A DNA stretch of 38,730 bases from an uncultured Saprospiraceae bacterium (GCA_947311105.1 CAMZKG010000012.1:1-38730); one strand, 5' to 3'; shown: positions 1 to 9,264, counted from the stretch's first letter. Translations and numbers: made by a program. Notes: generated from the sequence alone by a model not told the origin.

Positions 1-1
1 A

Positions 2-177
2 CGCGAAGAGCAAATTTTGTTCGTCTTTGACCTTCCTGTGGCGATACTCGCTGCGCTCGTCTCTACATCTTGCAAATTAATTTGCAAGACCACTCGTTTG
101 ATATGCCCGACTTACGCGAAGAGCAAATGTATGAAGTCACCCTGCCCCAGCACCCGTTAAGCTTTAAGTTTTGGTAG
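2..177 (+). other. Possible 3' end of a truncated coding region containing a palindromic repeat
   Basis: The window opens inside what may be the end of a gene. One frame (2-160) is open and reads REEQILFVFDLP before entering the palindromic repeat at 37-96. Another frame (31-177), open only after the repeat, ends in MYEVTLPQHPLSFKFW and a stop at 175-177. The 15-nt string acgcgaagagcaaat is present at 1-15 and again at 114-128, so REEQ is encoded on both sides of the repeat. This could be a coding region interrupted by a repeat, or a tandem duplication with a period of about 113 nt. No product can be named. Confidence 0.25.
37..96 (+). repeat. 60-bp dispersed palindromic element, copy 1
   Basis: These 60 bases match 19353-19412 at 55 of 60 positions. 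The 3' half holds the perfect palindrome cttgcaaattaatttgcaag (69-88). The 5' half contains tactcgctgcgctcgtc, related to the cgctcgcttcgctcgc strings of the arrays near 37.4 and 38.6 kb. In the other copy one palindrome base pair is changed on both arms, which preserves pairing. Confidence 0.8.
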
Positions 178-337
178 TTAAAAAAGCCCGTGGTTATTGA
201 TATTCTCAGCTTTTAGAAAAATTAGCTTAGGGAAGCTTCTCTGTATTTGCCATTTTGGATTGGATTTGTTTTTTACAGAAAATAGTTTCTGGAGATCCCT
301 TGGCCTTTAAGCTGTGCCTGTCCCAATGCCGTTAGAT

Positions 338-1459
338 TTATGTACCGAAACTTAAATTAATTATGTCACCAGCCCAGACACCGCCTAAAGTATTTTGATT
401 GGCGCCAGTTACGGTAGGGCTACTATTAGGCACACCATAAAAATTTAATAAACCTAGCAGAGCAATTAATAGAGATTCTTTGCTGTCGATGATTTCCTTT
501 TTGGGGATGATTATTTCTAAATGGTCATCGCAATAATGGTTTATTTTTTCCATCAAGAAAGTATTATGAGTGCCGCCACCCGTAACTAACATTTGATGTT
601 TTTCTCTTTTTGCGATAGGCAATAATTGGTTGATTTCTGTGCCGATGTTTTTTGCGATAAGCTCTACCATGGTGGCCATTTTGTTGGGGATAGAGTCGTT
701 AAAAGCAAGAATAGGCTGGGTCATGTTTTTTACGACCCATTGATTATCAAGGGATTTTGGGTAGTTTTCTTGGAAGAAGCCAATTTGTTGTATTGACTCA
801 AAAAGTTGATGATTGATCGTTCCTTGAGCGGCGATTTGACCGCCTTTGTCGTAAGCAAGACCTAATTTTCCCGCAAGGGCATCAAGGGTTTGATTGGCAC
901 CAATGACATCATAGCCAACCAAACCGTCTTTGGTGTGGCAAGCGACATTAGCGATGCCCCCTAAATTGAGAAAAAAGTCATAGTCCGTAAAAAGCCATTC
1001 ATCTACCACAGGAGCGAGTGGAGCACCTTGCCCGCCAGCCGCTATATCTGCCATCCGAAAATCATAAATGACAGGCAGCCCACATTTTTCCGAAAGGTGA
1101 TTACCGTTGCCAATTTGTAAGCTATACCCCTTTTCAGGGAAATGAAAAACAGTATGTCCATGAGAAGCTACTAGGTCAACTTTAAGTTCTTTTCCGTGGA
1201 TAAATTTCTTTACTTCTTGCCCCATCCATCGTCCCAACGCCGCATCTGTCTCTAATAATTCGGCAGCTGACATAGAGGTTGTTTTGCGCAAGCGATTTTG
1301 CCAATCCATCGGGTAGGGGATGGTTGTCGATTCTATAATTTGCCATTGTACTTGTCCTTTCTTAGGACTTTCGTCAAATTCAAAACGACAAAAAGCAATA
1401 TCTAATCCGTCGAGCGAACTTCCCGACATTAGCCCAATGATATGGTGTATCTTTTTCAT
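338..1459 (-). CDS. anmK: Anhydro-N-acetylmuramic acid kinase AnmK
   Basis: This 373-residue protein phosphorylates and opens 1,6-anhydro-N-acetylmuramic acid to MurNAc-6-phosphate in cytoplasmic peptidoglycan recycling. The N-terminal GLMSGSSLDGLD (residues 9-20) is the family's nucleotide-binding signature. A central NLGGIANV and a later VTGGGTHN agree with the actin-like ATPase fold, and the length is normal for the family. The start is the first ATG, directly before the conserved strand. The upstream neighbour is the S9A peptidase on the same strand, 67 nt away, so co-transcription is possible. An Mpl-type ligase of the same recycling pathway is encoded at 25.8 kb but is not linked. Assignment is secure from the motifs. 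Confidence 0.93.
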   Translation of the reverse strand: MKKIHHIIGLMSGSSLDGLDIAFCRFEFDESPKKGQVQWQIIESTTIPYPMDWQNRLRKTTSMSAAELLETDAALGRWMGQEVKKFIHGKELKVDLVASHGHTVFHFPEKGYSLQIGNGNHLSEKCGLPVIYDFRMADIAAGGQGAPLAPVVDEWLFTDYDFFLNLGGIANVACHTKDGLVGYDVIGANQTLDALAGKLGLAYDKGGQIAAQGTINHQLFESIQQIGFFQENYPKSLDNQWVVKNMTQPILAFNDSIPNKMATMVELIAKNIGTEINQLLPIAKREKHQMLVTGGGTHNTFLMEKINHYCDDHLEIIIPKKEIIDSKESLLIALLGLLNFYGVPNSSPTVTGANQNTLGGVWAGDIINLSFGT

Positions 1460-1526
1460 GAAAAAACTTTTTTTAAGGAAGAAGTGATCCAGTCTAACGT
1501 GTAAACTCTAAACTTCTAAATTTTCA

Positions 1527-3668
1527 TCATTTTACCAAATCCAAAAGAAAAGCATAAACAAAGGCCACTTCTTTTAAATGCTCAAAACGCCCCGAAGCAC
1601 CACTATGCCCAGTTTCCATATTGGTATGCAGTAAGAGTGGGTTGTTATCTGTTTTGGTGGCTCGCAATTTGGCGACCCACTTGGCCGGCTCCCAATATTG
1701 AACTTGCGAATCATGCAGTCCCGTCGTGACTAGTAGGGCCGGATAGTCCTGCGCCACGACATTGTCATAGGGCGAATAGGACTTGATGTAGTCATAATAT
1801 ATTTTGTCATTTGGGTTGCCCCACTCGTCATATTCGCCTGTGGTCAACGGGATGGATTCGTCGAGCATAGTGGTCACGACATCCACAAAAGGTACTTGTG
1901 CGACGGCTCCTTTGTAAAGGTCAGGCGCCATATTGATGACTGCACCCATTAGCAGACCGCCTGCGCTTCCGCCTTGCGCAAACATTCGGTCAGGAGAAGA
2001 ATATTTGTTTTTTACAAGGTATTCTCCGACATCTATGAAGTCCGTAAAAGTATTCTTTTTCTTGAGTAATTTGCCGTCTTCGTACCATTGACGTCCCCAT
2101 TCTTGACCGCCCCGAATATGCGCAATTACATACACAAATCCCCGATCCAATAAACTCAAGCGAACACTACTAAAATACGGATTCATACTATAGCCATAGG
2201 AGCCATAGGCATATTCTAAAAGTGGCGCTTTACCATCTTTTTTGAATCCTTTTTTATAGACAATGGAGACGGGAATTTTGGCTTGCCCATCTCTAGCTGT
2301 GACGAATATCCGTTCGGAGTGGTAGTCATTTTTGTCGAAAGACCCGATGACTTCTTGTTGCTTGAGCAAGGTTTTTTGTTTGGTTTCCATATCAAAATCA
2401 AATACCGAGCTCGGAGTGGTCATGGAAGTATAGGAGAAACGTAAAATCTTGGTATCAAAATCTAAATTAGTTCGTGGAAAGGCAGAAAAAGCCGTTTCGT
2501 CAAATTGGATGTAATAGTCTTCGCCCTTTACAGGAATGACATGGATTTGCTGGGTGGCGTCTTTGCGTTCGCTCAAGACCATATAGCCCTTAAAGATGTC
2601 AATGTCGGACAACAAGGTGGTAGGGCTATGGGGTATGACTTCTTTCCAATTTGATTTTTCGGTAGCACCAACGGGTGTCTCCATGAGCCGAAAGTTTTGG
2701 GCTTCCCAGTTGGTAATTACATAAAACTTATCTTCAAAGTGCGCAATATGGTATTCGTGGTCTCGCTCTCTCTGCTGAAAAATCTTAAATTCTCCTGTCG
2801 GATTATCTGCATTTAAGATGCGCATTTCGGAAGAAAGTGTTGCACTAGAGCCAATCACAAGGTATTTATTGGACTTTGTTTTGTAGATATAGCAGTTAAA
2901 AATATCGTCTTTTTCATGAAAGACGAGCTTGTCTTTTTGGTTGCCCAACTTATGGCGATAAATCTTAAAAGCTCGAAGTGTCTTGTCTTTTTTAGTGTAA
3001 AAGAAGGTTTTATTATCGTTGGCCCAAACGGCACTTCCAGTGGTGTTGGGGATGATATCATCATATAATTTTCCCGTTTTCAAATCCTTGATATAGATGG
3101 TGTATTTGCGTCGAGAAACGGTATCCACGCTATATGCTAGCAAACGATTATCAGGGCTGACACTCATGCCCCCGACTTGAAAATAATCATAACCTTTGGC
3201 CATTTCATTGACATCGAGTATGATTTCTTCTTGATTGTCAAGGGATTGCGCCTTGCGGCAAAAAATGGGGTACTCCTTTCCTTCTTCGTAGCGGGTATAG
3301 TACCAATAGCCATTTTCTTTGTAAGGAACCGACATGTCGGTCTCTTTGATGCGCCCTTTGATTTCTTCAAAAAGCTCTTTTTGAAAGTTTTTGGTGTGGG
3401 CTAGTACTTTTTGGGTGTAGTCATTTTCGGCATTTAGATAGTCTAGGACTTCTTGGTCTTCTCGTTGATTGAGCCAATAATAATTATCGACCCGCGTATC
3501 CCCATGAATGGTTAGTTTTTTGGGTTTTACGGCTGCTTTAGGGGCTTGCGCCAAATGTTGGTACATTTTGGACTTCATAGTTGTGTATTTTATTTTCCTA
3601 TGGCAACTTTGGTTGGTCGTTGCTAGGATAATTGAAAGGAAAATATAGATGGTGTTGCGTAGTGACAT
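1527..3668 (-). CDS. S9A-family prolyl oligopeptidase / oligopeptidase B-like lipoprotein
   Basis: The protein is a serine oligopeptidase with an N-terminal beta-propeller and a C-terminal alpha/beta hydrolase domain. From the chosen start it has 713 residues. The nucleophile lies in GGSAGG (Ser about 568), the acid in GLHDSQ (Asp about 653) and the histidine in TGHSG (about 688). The order and spacing fit oligopeptidase B (PtrB), which cleaves small peptides after basic residues. The ORF is open to 3722, but that extension runs into the repeat array. The ATG at 3668 opens a hydrophobic stretch ending in TTNQSC, a possible though imperfect lipobox that would place the enzyme in the envelope. 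If that is not a signal, the internal Met at MKSKMYQ would be the cytoplasmic start. Confidence 0.88.
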   Translation of the reverse strand: MSLRNTIYIFLSIILATTNQSCHRKIKYTTMKSKMYQHLAQAPKAAVKPKKLTIHGDTRVDNYYWLNQREDQEVLDYLNAENDYTQKVLAHTKNFQKELFEEIKGRIKETDMSVPYKENGYWYYTRYEEGKEYPIFCRKAQSLDNQEEIILDVNEMAKGYDYFQVGGMSVSPDNRLLAYSVDTVSRRKYTIYIKDLKTGKLYDDIIPNTTGSAVWANDNKTFFYTKKDKTLRAFKIYRHKLGNQKDKLVFHEKDDIFNCYIYKTKSNKYLVIGSSATLSSEMRILNADNPTGEFKIFQQRERDHEYHIAHFEDKFYVITNWEAQNFRLMETPVGATEKSNWKEVIPHSPTTLLSDIDIFKGYMVLSERKDATQQIHVIPVKGEDYYIQFDETAFSAFPRTNLDFDTKILRFSYTSMTTPSSVFDFDMETKQKTLLKQQEVIGSFDKNDYHSERIFVTARDGQAKIPVSIVYKKGFKKDGKAPLLEYAYGSYGYSMNPYFSSVRLSLLDRGFVYVIAHIRGGQEWGRQWYEDGKLLKKKNTFTDFIDVGEYLVKNKYSSPDRMFAQGGSAGGLLMGAVINMAPDLYKGAVAQVPFVDVVTTMLDESIPLTTGEYDEWGNPNDKIYYDYIKSYSPYDNVVAQDYPALLVTTGLHDSQVQYWEPAKWVAKLRATKTDNNPLLLHTNMETGHSGASGRFEHLKEVAFVYAFLLDLVK

Positions 3669-3719
3669 CTTATTTTTGCCCATAAAGGTAGGGGAAAATT
3701 TTGAACTGGGGGGCTTTTT

Positions 3720-3955
3720 CAACGGGCTGGAAGCTGTTGTGCTTTCGATGGGCTGGAGGCTGTTGTGCTTTTCGATGGGCTGGAGGCTGTTGTGCTTTCA
3801 ACGGGCTGGAGGCTGTTGTGCTTTTCAACGGGCTGAAGCCCGTTGTACTTTTCAACGGGCTGAAGCCCATTGTACTTTCGATGGGCTGGAGGCTGTTGTG
3901 CTTTCGATGGGCTGAAGGCTGTTGTGCTTTTCAACGGGCTAATGCCTGTTGTGCG
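3720..3955 (+). repeat. Tandem array A: nine 26/27-nt hairpin units
   Basis: Nine consecutive units begin with caacgggct or cgatgggct and end in ttgtgcttt(t) or ttgtacttt(t). Unit 5 holds the perfect hairpin caacgggctgaagcccgttg. Most other units have diverged to ggctggaggctgttg and pair only partly. The array is the same family as 12958-13200 in the opposite orientation. Its last unit (3932-3955) overlaps the 3' end of the ArsC-like gene and supplies its final seven codons and stop. Its first unit lies about 50 nt upstream of the peptidase start. ORFs called through this stretch are products of the repetition. Confidence 0.95.
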
Positions 3956-4287
3956 TTTTTTACGACCTTCTTGCTGTTTCCCACAAAGTAGTGATCATCA
4001 ATCACAATTACAGGACGCTTTAGGAAAGTATATTCATCCAGAATCAGTCGCTTGTAATCTTTTTCCGTAAGGGTTTTATCTTTTAAGCCCATGGATTTGT
4101 ATTTTATTGCTCGGCGACTGAATAAGGCTTCGTAGCTGCCTGCTGCTTCTTTCATCTCTTCTAGCTGTTCAGGAGTGATTGGCTCCTTCTTAATGTCTTG
4201 TAAAACAAAATCATTTTCTGTGATACTCAATTCCTTCATGATTCGATTGCAGGTAGAACAAGTGCTTAGGTAGTATATCTTTTTCAT
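3931..4287 (-). CDS. ArsC/Spx-family thioredoxin-fold protein
   Basis: This 118-residue protein belongs to the arsenate reductase/Spx superfamily. The N-terminal STCSTCNR (Cys10, Cys13) is the CxxC redox or regulatory motif, and FLKRPVIVID near residue 90 matches the conserved R-P-x-x-x region of the fold. Whether it reduces arsenate or acts as an Spx-like regulator cannot be read from sequence; Bacteroidota members of this size usually have no assigned role. Its ATG follows the stop of the flavin reductase gene without a gap, so the two are probably translated from one message. The C-terminal AQQALAR and the stop codon lie within the last unit of repeat array A, so the natural end has probably been replaced. 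Confidence 0.85.
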   Translation of the reverse strand: MKKIYYLSTCSTCNRIMKELSITENDFVLQDIKKEPITPEQLEEMKEAAGSYEALFSRRAIKYKSMGLKDKTLTEKDYKRLILDEYTFLKRPVIVIDDHYFVGNSKKVVKNAQQALAR

Positions 4288-4803
4288 TTAGCCGATTAAT
4301 TTTTGACCGATAGAATAGAACTCTTTGACAAATATATCAATCCGTTCTTTTAAATCTGTATTGGAAATGTCATCTCCTTTAAAGTCTCTACCTGTCGCAT
4401 AAACCACTCTTGGAAGCTGAATCATACGCCATTCGTTCATGCAGATTTGTGTTAAATGCATGGTGGAAAGATAGGATTTTTCACCGCCTGCGGCACAGAT
4501 AATACCAAAAAATTTGCCGATAGCATCCCCAAAACAAGAATCCAAAACAATTTTTAAACCGTCATTAATCGTGTAGCAATGTACACCCATCCCAAAAATG
4601 ATGTTATCTGCTTCTTTAACTTTTTCGGTCAGGCGATCCATGTCTGCCGTTTTGCCCCGATAGACAGGGGCTAAGTCATAATCTCGTAAATCTACAAAAT
4701 CAATATCAATCGCATTTTTAGAGAGCTCGGCATTGACTGCTTGGCATAAGATAAAAGATCTGGATTTTGGCGAAAGCGAAGAAGAGAGAATTAAGGTTTT
4801 CAT
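4288..4803 (-). CDS. NADPH-dependent FMN reductase-like flavoprotein
   Basis: This 171-residue protein has a flavodoxin-like fold. The N-terminal MKTLILSSSLSPKSRSF has the phosphate-binding S-L-x-x-x-S-R-S/N loop of the FMN-reductase family. NIIFGMGVHCYTINDGLK (residues about 66-83) corresponds to the second flavin loop, and CAAGGEKS to the third. It probably reduces FMN or a quinone-type substrate with NAD(P)H in the cytosol. It sits between the ABC-F ATPase (30 nt upstream) and the ArsC-like gene (directly downstream), which suggests a small redox or stress operon. The specific electron acceptor is unknown. Confidence 0.8.
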   Translation of the reverse strand: MKTLILSSSLSPKSRSFILCQAVNAELSKNAIDIDFVDLRDYDLAPVYRGKTADMDRLTEKVKEADNIIFGMGVHCYTINDGLKIVLDSCFGDAIGKFFGIICAAGGEKSYLSTMHLTQICMNEWRMIQLPRVVYATGRDFKGDDISNTDLKERIDIFVKEFYSIGQKLIG

Positions 4804-4833
4804 GATGGTCGTATTATGATGATTGATAATGGG

Positions 4834-6729
4834 TTATAGCTTGTTGGCAGCAGTTTCCCAAGCTTTCATGGCTTCTTGAAGTTGTTGTTTTAGCAGGCCA
4901 TGCTTTTCGATGGTTTTGGCACTATCGGCACAATCATAGAAGCCAGGGTCGGCCATTTCTGCTTCGATGTCTGCAATTTTTAGCTCCAGTTTTTCAATTT
5001 TCGATTCTTGTCGTTGAATCTCTTTTTTGATTTGGTGTTCTTGATTGGGGTCTAATTTGGGTTTTTCTTTTTTCTTTTTGGCTACTTTAGAACGTTGTTC
5101 GATGGATCGGAAGTCATCCACGGCACGTTTTTCTAAGAAATAATTGATGTCCCCCAAATATTCTTTGAGTTGACCGTCTCTAAACTCAATGGTACGTTGG
5201 GTCAATCCATCCAAGAAATCCCGGTCGTGAGAGACAATAATCATGGTGCCCGGATAGTCGATGATGGCCTGCTTCAGGATGTTTTTGGAAGTCATGTCCA
5301 AGTGGTTGGTTGGTTCATCCATCACCAATAAGTTCATGGGTTTTAGTAGGAGCACCGCCAAAGCCAATCGCATCCGCTCGCCCCCAGAAAGCACCATTAC
5401 TTTTTTGTCCACATCTTCGCCAGAAAAAAGGAAAGCTCCGAGCATAGATCGGAGTTTAGTCCGCATTTCTGGCGGGGAATGGTTTTCCATGGTTTTGAGC
5501 AGGGTATTTTCGCCCGTAAGGCGCTTGTCTTGGTCTTGCGCAAAATAACCAACTTGGACATTGTGTCCTAGTTTTAGGTAACCACTAGACGGTTCTAATT
5601 CATTGACGATGATTTTGGCGAGCGTAGTTTTACCTTGACCATTTTGTCCAACGAAAGCGATTTTTTCGCCCCTTTTTACCGAAAGGCTAGCTCCTTGAAA
5701 GACATTTAGGTCGCCATAGGATTTAGATAAGTCCTTGATTTCCAGTACATCATCACCAGAGCGCATCGGTTCGGGAAATTTTATGCGCATGGATTTGACG
5801 TTAGCGTCATCGAGTTGGATTTTGTCCATTCTGTTGAGCTGTTTTATCATGGACTGCGCCAATTTAGCCTTGCTGGCTTTTGCCCTAAAACGCTCGATGA
5901 GTTTTTCCTTTTCTTTGATTGTTTTCTGTTGATTCTCAAATTGAGACTGGAGAAGGGTGCGGCGTTCTGCACGTTGAATCAAATACTGCGAATAGTTGGC
6001 TTTGTAGTCATAGACTTTTCCGAGTTCGACTTCGATGGTTCTGTTAGTGACATTATCAAGGAGTCGTACATCGTGAGAAATTAAAATGAGCGTCCCCGAA
6101 TAAGATTTTAGGTATTCTTCAAACCAGACGATGGACTCAATATCCAAGTGGTTGGTCGGTTCATCGAGCAATAATAAATCTACTTCACTCAAAAGGATTT
6201 TGGCTAGTTCGATTCTCATTTTCCAGCCGCCCGAAAGCTGTGCCACGGGTTTGTCCATTTCATGGTGTTTGAAGCCTAGTCCTTGAAGGATACGTTCGGT
6301 TTTGGCTTGCGCTTGAGACATGTCACCCATGTGAGCCAGGTGGTCATTCAAGGTGGCCATTTCTTCGAGAATGCGAGTATAGCTATCACTTTCGTAGTCG
6401 GTGCGAGTCTCTAAATCGACATTGATTTCTTCGAGTCGGTCTTCGATGGCGTTGAGTTGGTCAAAAGCGGTAAGCGCTTCTTCCATGACGGTTTTATCTT
6501 CTTTGATTTTGATATCTTGGTGAAGATAACCGATGGAGTAGCCGTTTGGGTAAGCTATTTTTCCTTTGTCAGGAGTCACATAGTTAGCGATGACTTTCAG
6601 GATGGTTGATTTTCCAGCGCCATTACGTCCAGCGAGCCCTATTTTTTCGTTGGGTTTTGCTGTAAAGCTGATGTTATTAAGTAAGATACGGTCACCGTAT
6701 TGGATGAAGATATCAAGAACGTTGAGCAT
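4834..6729 (-). CDS. ABC-F family ATPase (ribosome-associated type)
   Basis: The 631-residue protein has two ABC domains and no transmembrane segment. Domain 1 has Walker A GRNGAGKST (34-42), signature LSGGW (165-169) and Walker B DLLLLDEPTNHLD (about 184-196). Domain 2 has GQNGQGKTT (361-369), LSGGE (447-451) and LLVMDEPTNHLD (about 466-477). A charged linker (about 250-320) lies between the domains, and the C-terminal 90 residues form a lysine/glutamate-rich coiled coil like that of Uup. ABC-F proteins bind the ribosomal E site and act in translation quality control or antibiotic protection. The coiled-coil tail favours a Uup/YdiF-like housekeeping role over resistance. Confidence 0.93.
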   Translation of the reverse strand: MLNVLDIFIQYGDRILLNNISFTAKPNEKIGLAGRNGAGKSTILKVIANYVTPDKGKIAYPNGYSIGYLHQDIKIKEDKTVMEEALTAFDQLNAIEDRLEEINVDLETRTDYESDSYTRILEEMATLNDHLAHMGDMSQAQAKTERILQGLGFKHHEMDKPVAQLSGGWKMRIELAKILLSEVDLLLLDEPTNHLDIESIVWFEEYLKSYSGTLILISHDVRLLDNVTNRTIEVELGKVYDYKANYSQYLIQRAERRTLLQSQFENQQKTIKEKEKLIERFRAKASKAKLAQSMIKQLNRMDKIQLDDANVKSMRIKFPEPMRSGDDVLEIKDLSKSYGDLNVFQGASLSVKRGEKIAFVGQNGQGKTTLAKIIVNELEPSSGYLKLGHNVQVGYFAQDQDKRLTGENTLLKTMENHSPPEMRTKLRSMLGAFLFSGEDVDKKVMVLSGGERMRLALAVLLLKPMNLLVMDEPTNHLDMTSKNILKQAIIDYPGTMIIVSHDRDFLDGLTQRTIEFRDGQLKEYLGDINYFLEKRAVDDFRSIEQRSKVAKKKKEKPKLDPNQEHQIKKEIQRQESKIEKLELKIADIEAEMADPGFYDCADSAKTIEKHGLLKQQLQEAMKAWETAANKL

Positions 6730-6807
6730 TCAATTTTTTTTAGGATATTGGGAGACTAGTTCGGATAAACAGGGTATTCCTATCTCTAAAATCATAGTCC
6801 CAAAAAT

Positions 6808-7878
6808 CTATTTTTCCAAATGGAATGCAAAGGTACTACCTTTTCCGATAACACTGGAGATAGAAAGACTTTGGTTATGACTTTCTAATATGTGTTTGAC
6901 GATGGACAGACCTAGCCCCGTGCCACCTTTTAGTCTAGACCTGCTTTCACTTACGCGATAAAAGCGGTCGCAAAGATGGTTTAGGTGCTTTTTGTCGATG
7001 CCTATACCGTCGTCAATGACTTGGATGATGGCATAGGAGTTCATCTCAATAAGGTTAACAGTGGTTTTGCCGTTAGGTTTGCCGTAGTTAATGGAGTTAC
7101 GTATTAGGTTGGAAAGTACTTGTCGGATGGCCATTTTGTCGCCTTTGACATTCAGGAAGTTGTTGCCGTGGCTATCCAAAGTGAGCGTGATATTGGTTTC
7201 ATCTGCTTTTAGCGCAAGCTCATCAAAGACATCATAAATTAAAGGAATCAGGTCAAATTCTACCTTATTCATGACGACTTGATTGTATTCGAGTTTAGAG
7301 ATTGTGGTTAGGTCTTCGACGATAGAAATGAGTCGAGTGACGTTTTTGGAAGCTTGTTTAAGGTATTTTTCGCGGATGGAGTCATCGTCCATAGCACCGT
7401 CCAATAAGGTGTCGATGTAGCCTTGGATGTTAAAAATAGGGGTTTTGATTTCGTGAGAAAAATTGCCGATAAATTGTCTGCGATAATCGGCTAATTGGGT
7501 TTGTGTTTTGACCTTTTCGTCTAGCTCTTCGGCCCATTCGGCGACATCTTCGTGTACTTTTTCCAGGACATTTTGGGACATGGATAGGCGTTTGGGTGTT
7601 TGGTTGAGGCGTTGGTGTTTGGTTTGGATGACCTGATAAATAAGCCCCAATCGCTTTTGAATGTGCTCCTTGATGACAAGGTAGGAGATGAGATAGCTTG
7701 CGCCAAAAACAATGATTGCGCCAATGGAGATGACTCCGACGGTAAGGTCCATTTTTCCCGCAAGGGAGAAACCATACATCAATAGACTAACCCAAATAGT
7801 CGTTAGAAAGGCTATCCGCAGACAAATTTTAATCGGAGAAATCACTTTTTTTTGGGTCTTTTTGTTTAGCATTTGCAA
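6808..7878 (-). CDS. Orphan sensor histidine kinase
   Basis: The 356-residue protein has two N-terminal transmembrane helices (about 19-40 and 46-69) with a very short external loop, then a dimerisation domain with the phospho-acceptor histidine in FSHEIKTP (His142). The ATP-binding domain follows, with N-box NLIRNSINYG, G1 DDGIGID, F-box RFYRVSE and G2 GGTGLGLSI. The layout resembles PhoR/ResE kinases but lacks a PAS or large sensor domain. No response regulator lies nearby. The gene starts 2 nt after the symporter stop, so the pair is almost certainly co-transcribed, and the kinase may sense through, or be expressed with, the transporter. MQM or the second Met (residue 3) could be the start. 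Confidence 0.9.
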   Translation of the reverse strand: MQMLNKKTQKKVISPIKICLRIAFLTTIWVSLLMYGFSLAGKMDLTVGVISIGAIIVFGASYLISYLVIKEHIQKRLGLIYQVIQTKHQRLNQTPKRLSMSQNVLEKVHEDVAEWAEELDEKVKTQTQLADYRRQFIGNFSHEIKTPIFNIQGYIDTLLDGAMDDDSIREKYLKQASKNVTRLISIVEDLTTISKLEYNQVVMNKVEFDLIPLIYDVFDELALKADETNITLTLDSHGNNFLNVKGDKMAIRQVLSNLIRNSINYGKPNGKTTVNLIEMNSYAIIQVIDDGIGIDKKHLNHLCDRFYRVSESRSRLKGGTGLGLSIVKHILESHNQSLSISSVIGKGSTFAFHLEK

Positions 7879-7880
7879 AA

Positions 7881-9206
7881 TTAAGCAAAATCATCCCACT
7901 CCTTAGGTTTTGGCTCATGTAATTTATCAACACTTTTAGCCACGATCATCGAAACGGTCGCATCTCCTGTCACATTGGCGATGGTACGCATCATGTCCAA
8001 GGGGCGATCTACCGCAAATATCAACGCCAATCCCGCTTCCGGAATCCCCGCTGCATTTAACACAATCACTAACATGACCATTCCGGCTCCCGGTACTGCT
8101 GCCGACCCGATGGATGCCAAAGTAGCCGTAATAACGATACTCAGTTGGGCTTCTAATCCCAGATGAATACCCATCACTTGCGCAATAAATACTGCTGCAA
8201 CTGCTTGATAGAGACTGGTTCCATCCATGTTGATGGTTGCTCCAACGGGCAGCACAAAACTGGTGACTTCCTTGTCCACGCCCAAATGTTCTTCGACTCG
8301 TTCCATCGTAACGGGCAAGGTCGCGGCACTGGAGGACGTCGAAAAAGCAAGTAATTGTGCGGGGGCTATCCCTTTGAAAAAAAACTTTGGACTTTTGCCT
8401 GTAAATAGCTTAACCATCGCTGGATAAAAGAAAATAATCAGTACAGAAAGTCCCGCTACCACCGTCAAGCTATAACTCAATAGCGCCTTGAATAAGTCCG
8501 CACTCGGAGCATCAACGACCAGTCCCGCCAAGAGAGCCAAGACCCCAAAGGGCGCCATCAGCATGATTAAATCCACGAGTTTTAGGACGACTTCATTAAA
8601 TCCATCGAAAAAATCTTTGACAGGTTGCGCTTTTTCGGGGGGGATAAGGATGAGTCCAATACCAAAGAATACGGCAAAGAAAATAACTTGCAACATATTG
8701 CGATTATCGGCTGCGGCTTCAAAAAAATTACTTGGGACAATATCGACCAATGCCTGTAAGGGCCCTTTGTCAGCTTGTTTGCTAGCTGCGGATATGCGTT
8801 GAGTGGCTTCTCCGGCATATTTTGAAATCAGAGAGTCGCGGGTGGCATCTGACACCCCAGTGCCTGGTTGAAAGGTGTTGACCAAAACCAGCCCAATGGT
8901 GACCGCAATGACTGTGGTAGCCACATAAATTGCAATCGTCCGAAAGCCCATTTTGGATAGTTTGGAAATATCTTGCAAGTCACTCACGCCTTTGATTAGG
9001 GACGCAATGATAAGTGGCATTGCAATTAATTTGAGCATATTGATGAATATTTTGCCGAAAGGCTTTATCCAATCTGTCACTAATTGCTTGGCTGTATGGC
9101 TATCTGCACCATCAATTTTGACGGCGATAATACCTATTAATAGCCCAAGCACCATCCCGATCAGGATTTTCCAATGTAGCGCCATTTTCTTTTTCTTATC
9201 ACTCAT
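7881..9206 (-). CDS. Dicarboxylate/amino acid:cation symporter (DAACS family)
   Basis: This 441-residue inner-membrane protein belongs to the glutamate/dicarboxylate symporter family (GltP/DctA/GltPh type). Diagnostic segments are the serine-rich re-entrant hairpin STSSSAATLP, the NMDGTSLY motif of transmembrane segment 7, the second hairpin GSAAVPGAG and the DRPLDMMRTIANVTGD substrate-binding segment of segment 8. It would import glutamate, aspartate or C4-dicarboxylates with Na+ or H+. The residue after DRPLD is not decisive for substrate here. It heads a likely operon with the histidine kinase. A roughly 40-residue extracellular loop (about 115-155) is rich in polar residues and slightly longer than in GltPh. 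Confidence 0.93.
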   Translation of the reverse strand: MSDKKKKMALHWKILIGMVLGLLIGIIAVKIDGADSHTAKQLVTDWIKPFGKIFINMLKLIAMPLIIASLIKGVSDLQDISKLSKMGFRTIAIYVATTVIAVTIGLVLVNTFQPGTGVSDATRDSLISKYAGEATQRISAASKQADKGPLQALVDIVPSNFFEAAADNRNMLQVIFFAVFFGIGLILIPPEKAQPVKDFFDGFNEVVLKLVDLIMLMAPFGVLALLAGLVVDAPSADLFKALLSYSLTVVAGLSVLIIFFYPAMVKLFTGKSPKFFFKGIAPAQLLAFSTSSSAATLPVTMERVEEHLGVDKEVTSFVLPVGATINMDGTSLYQAVAAVFIAQVMGIHLGLEAQLSIVITATLASIGSAAVPGAGMVMLVIVLNAAGIPEAGLALIFAVDRPLDMMRTIANVTGDATVSMIVAKSVDKLHEPKPKEWDDFA

Positions 9207-9264
9207 TCTACAGTGTTTTTTGTTTTCAGCGCGTAAAATACAAAATAAAGTGGATTGCGCCTAC

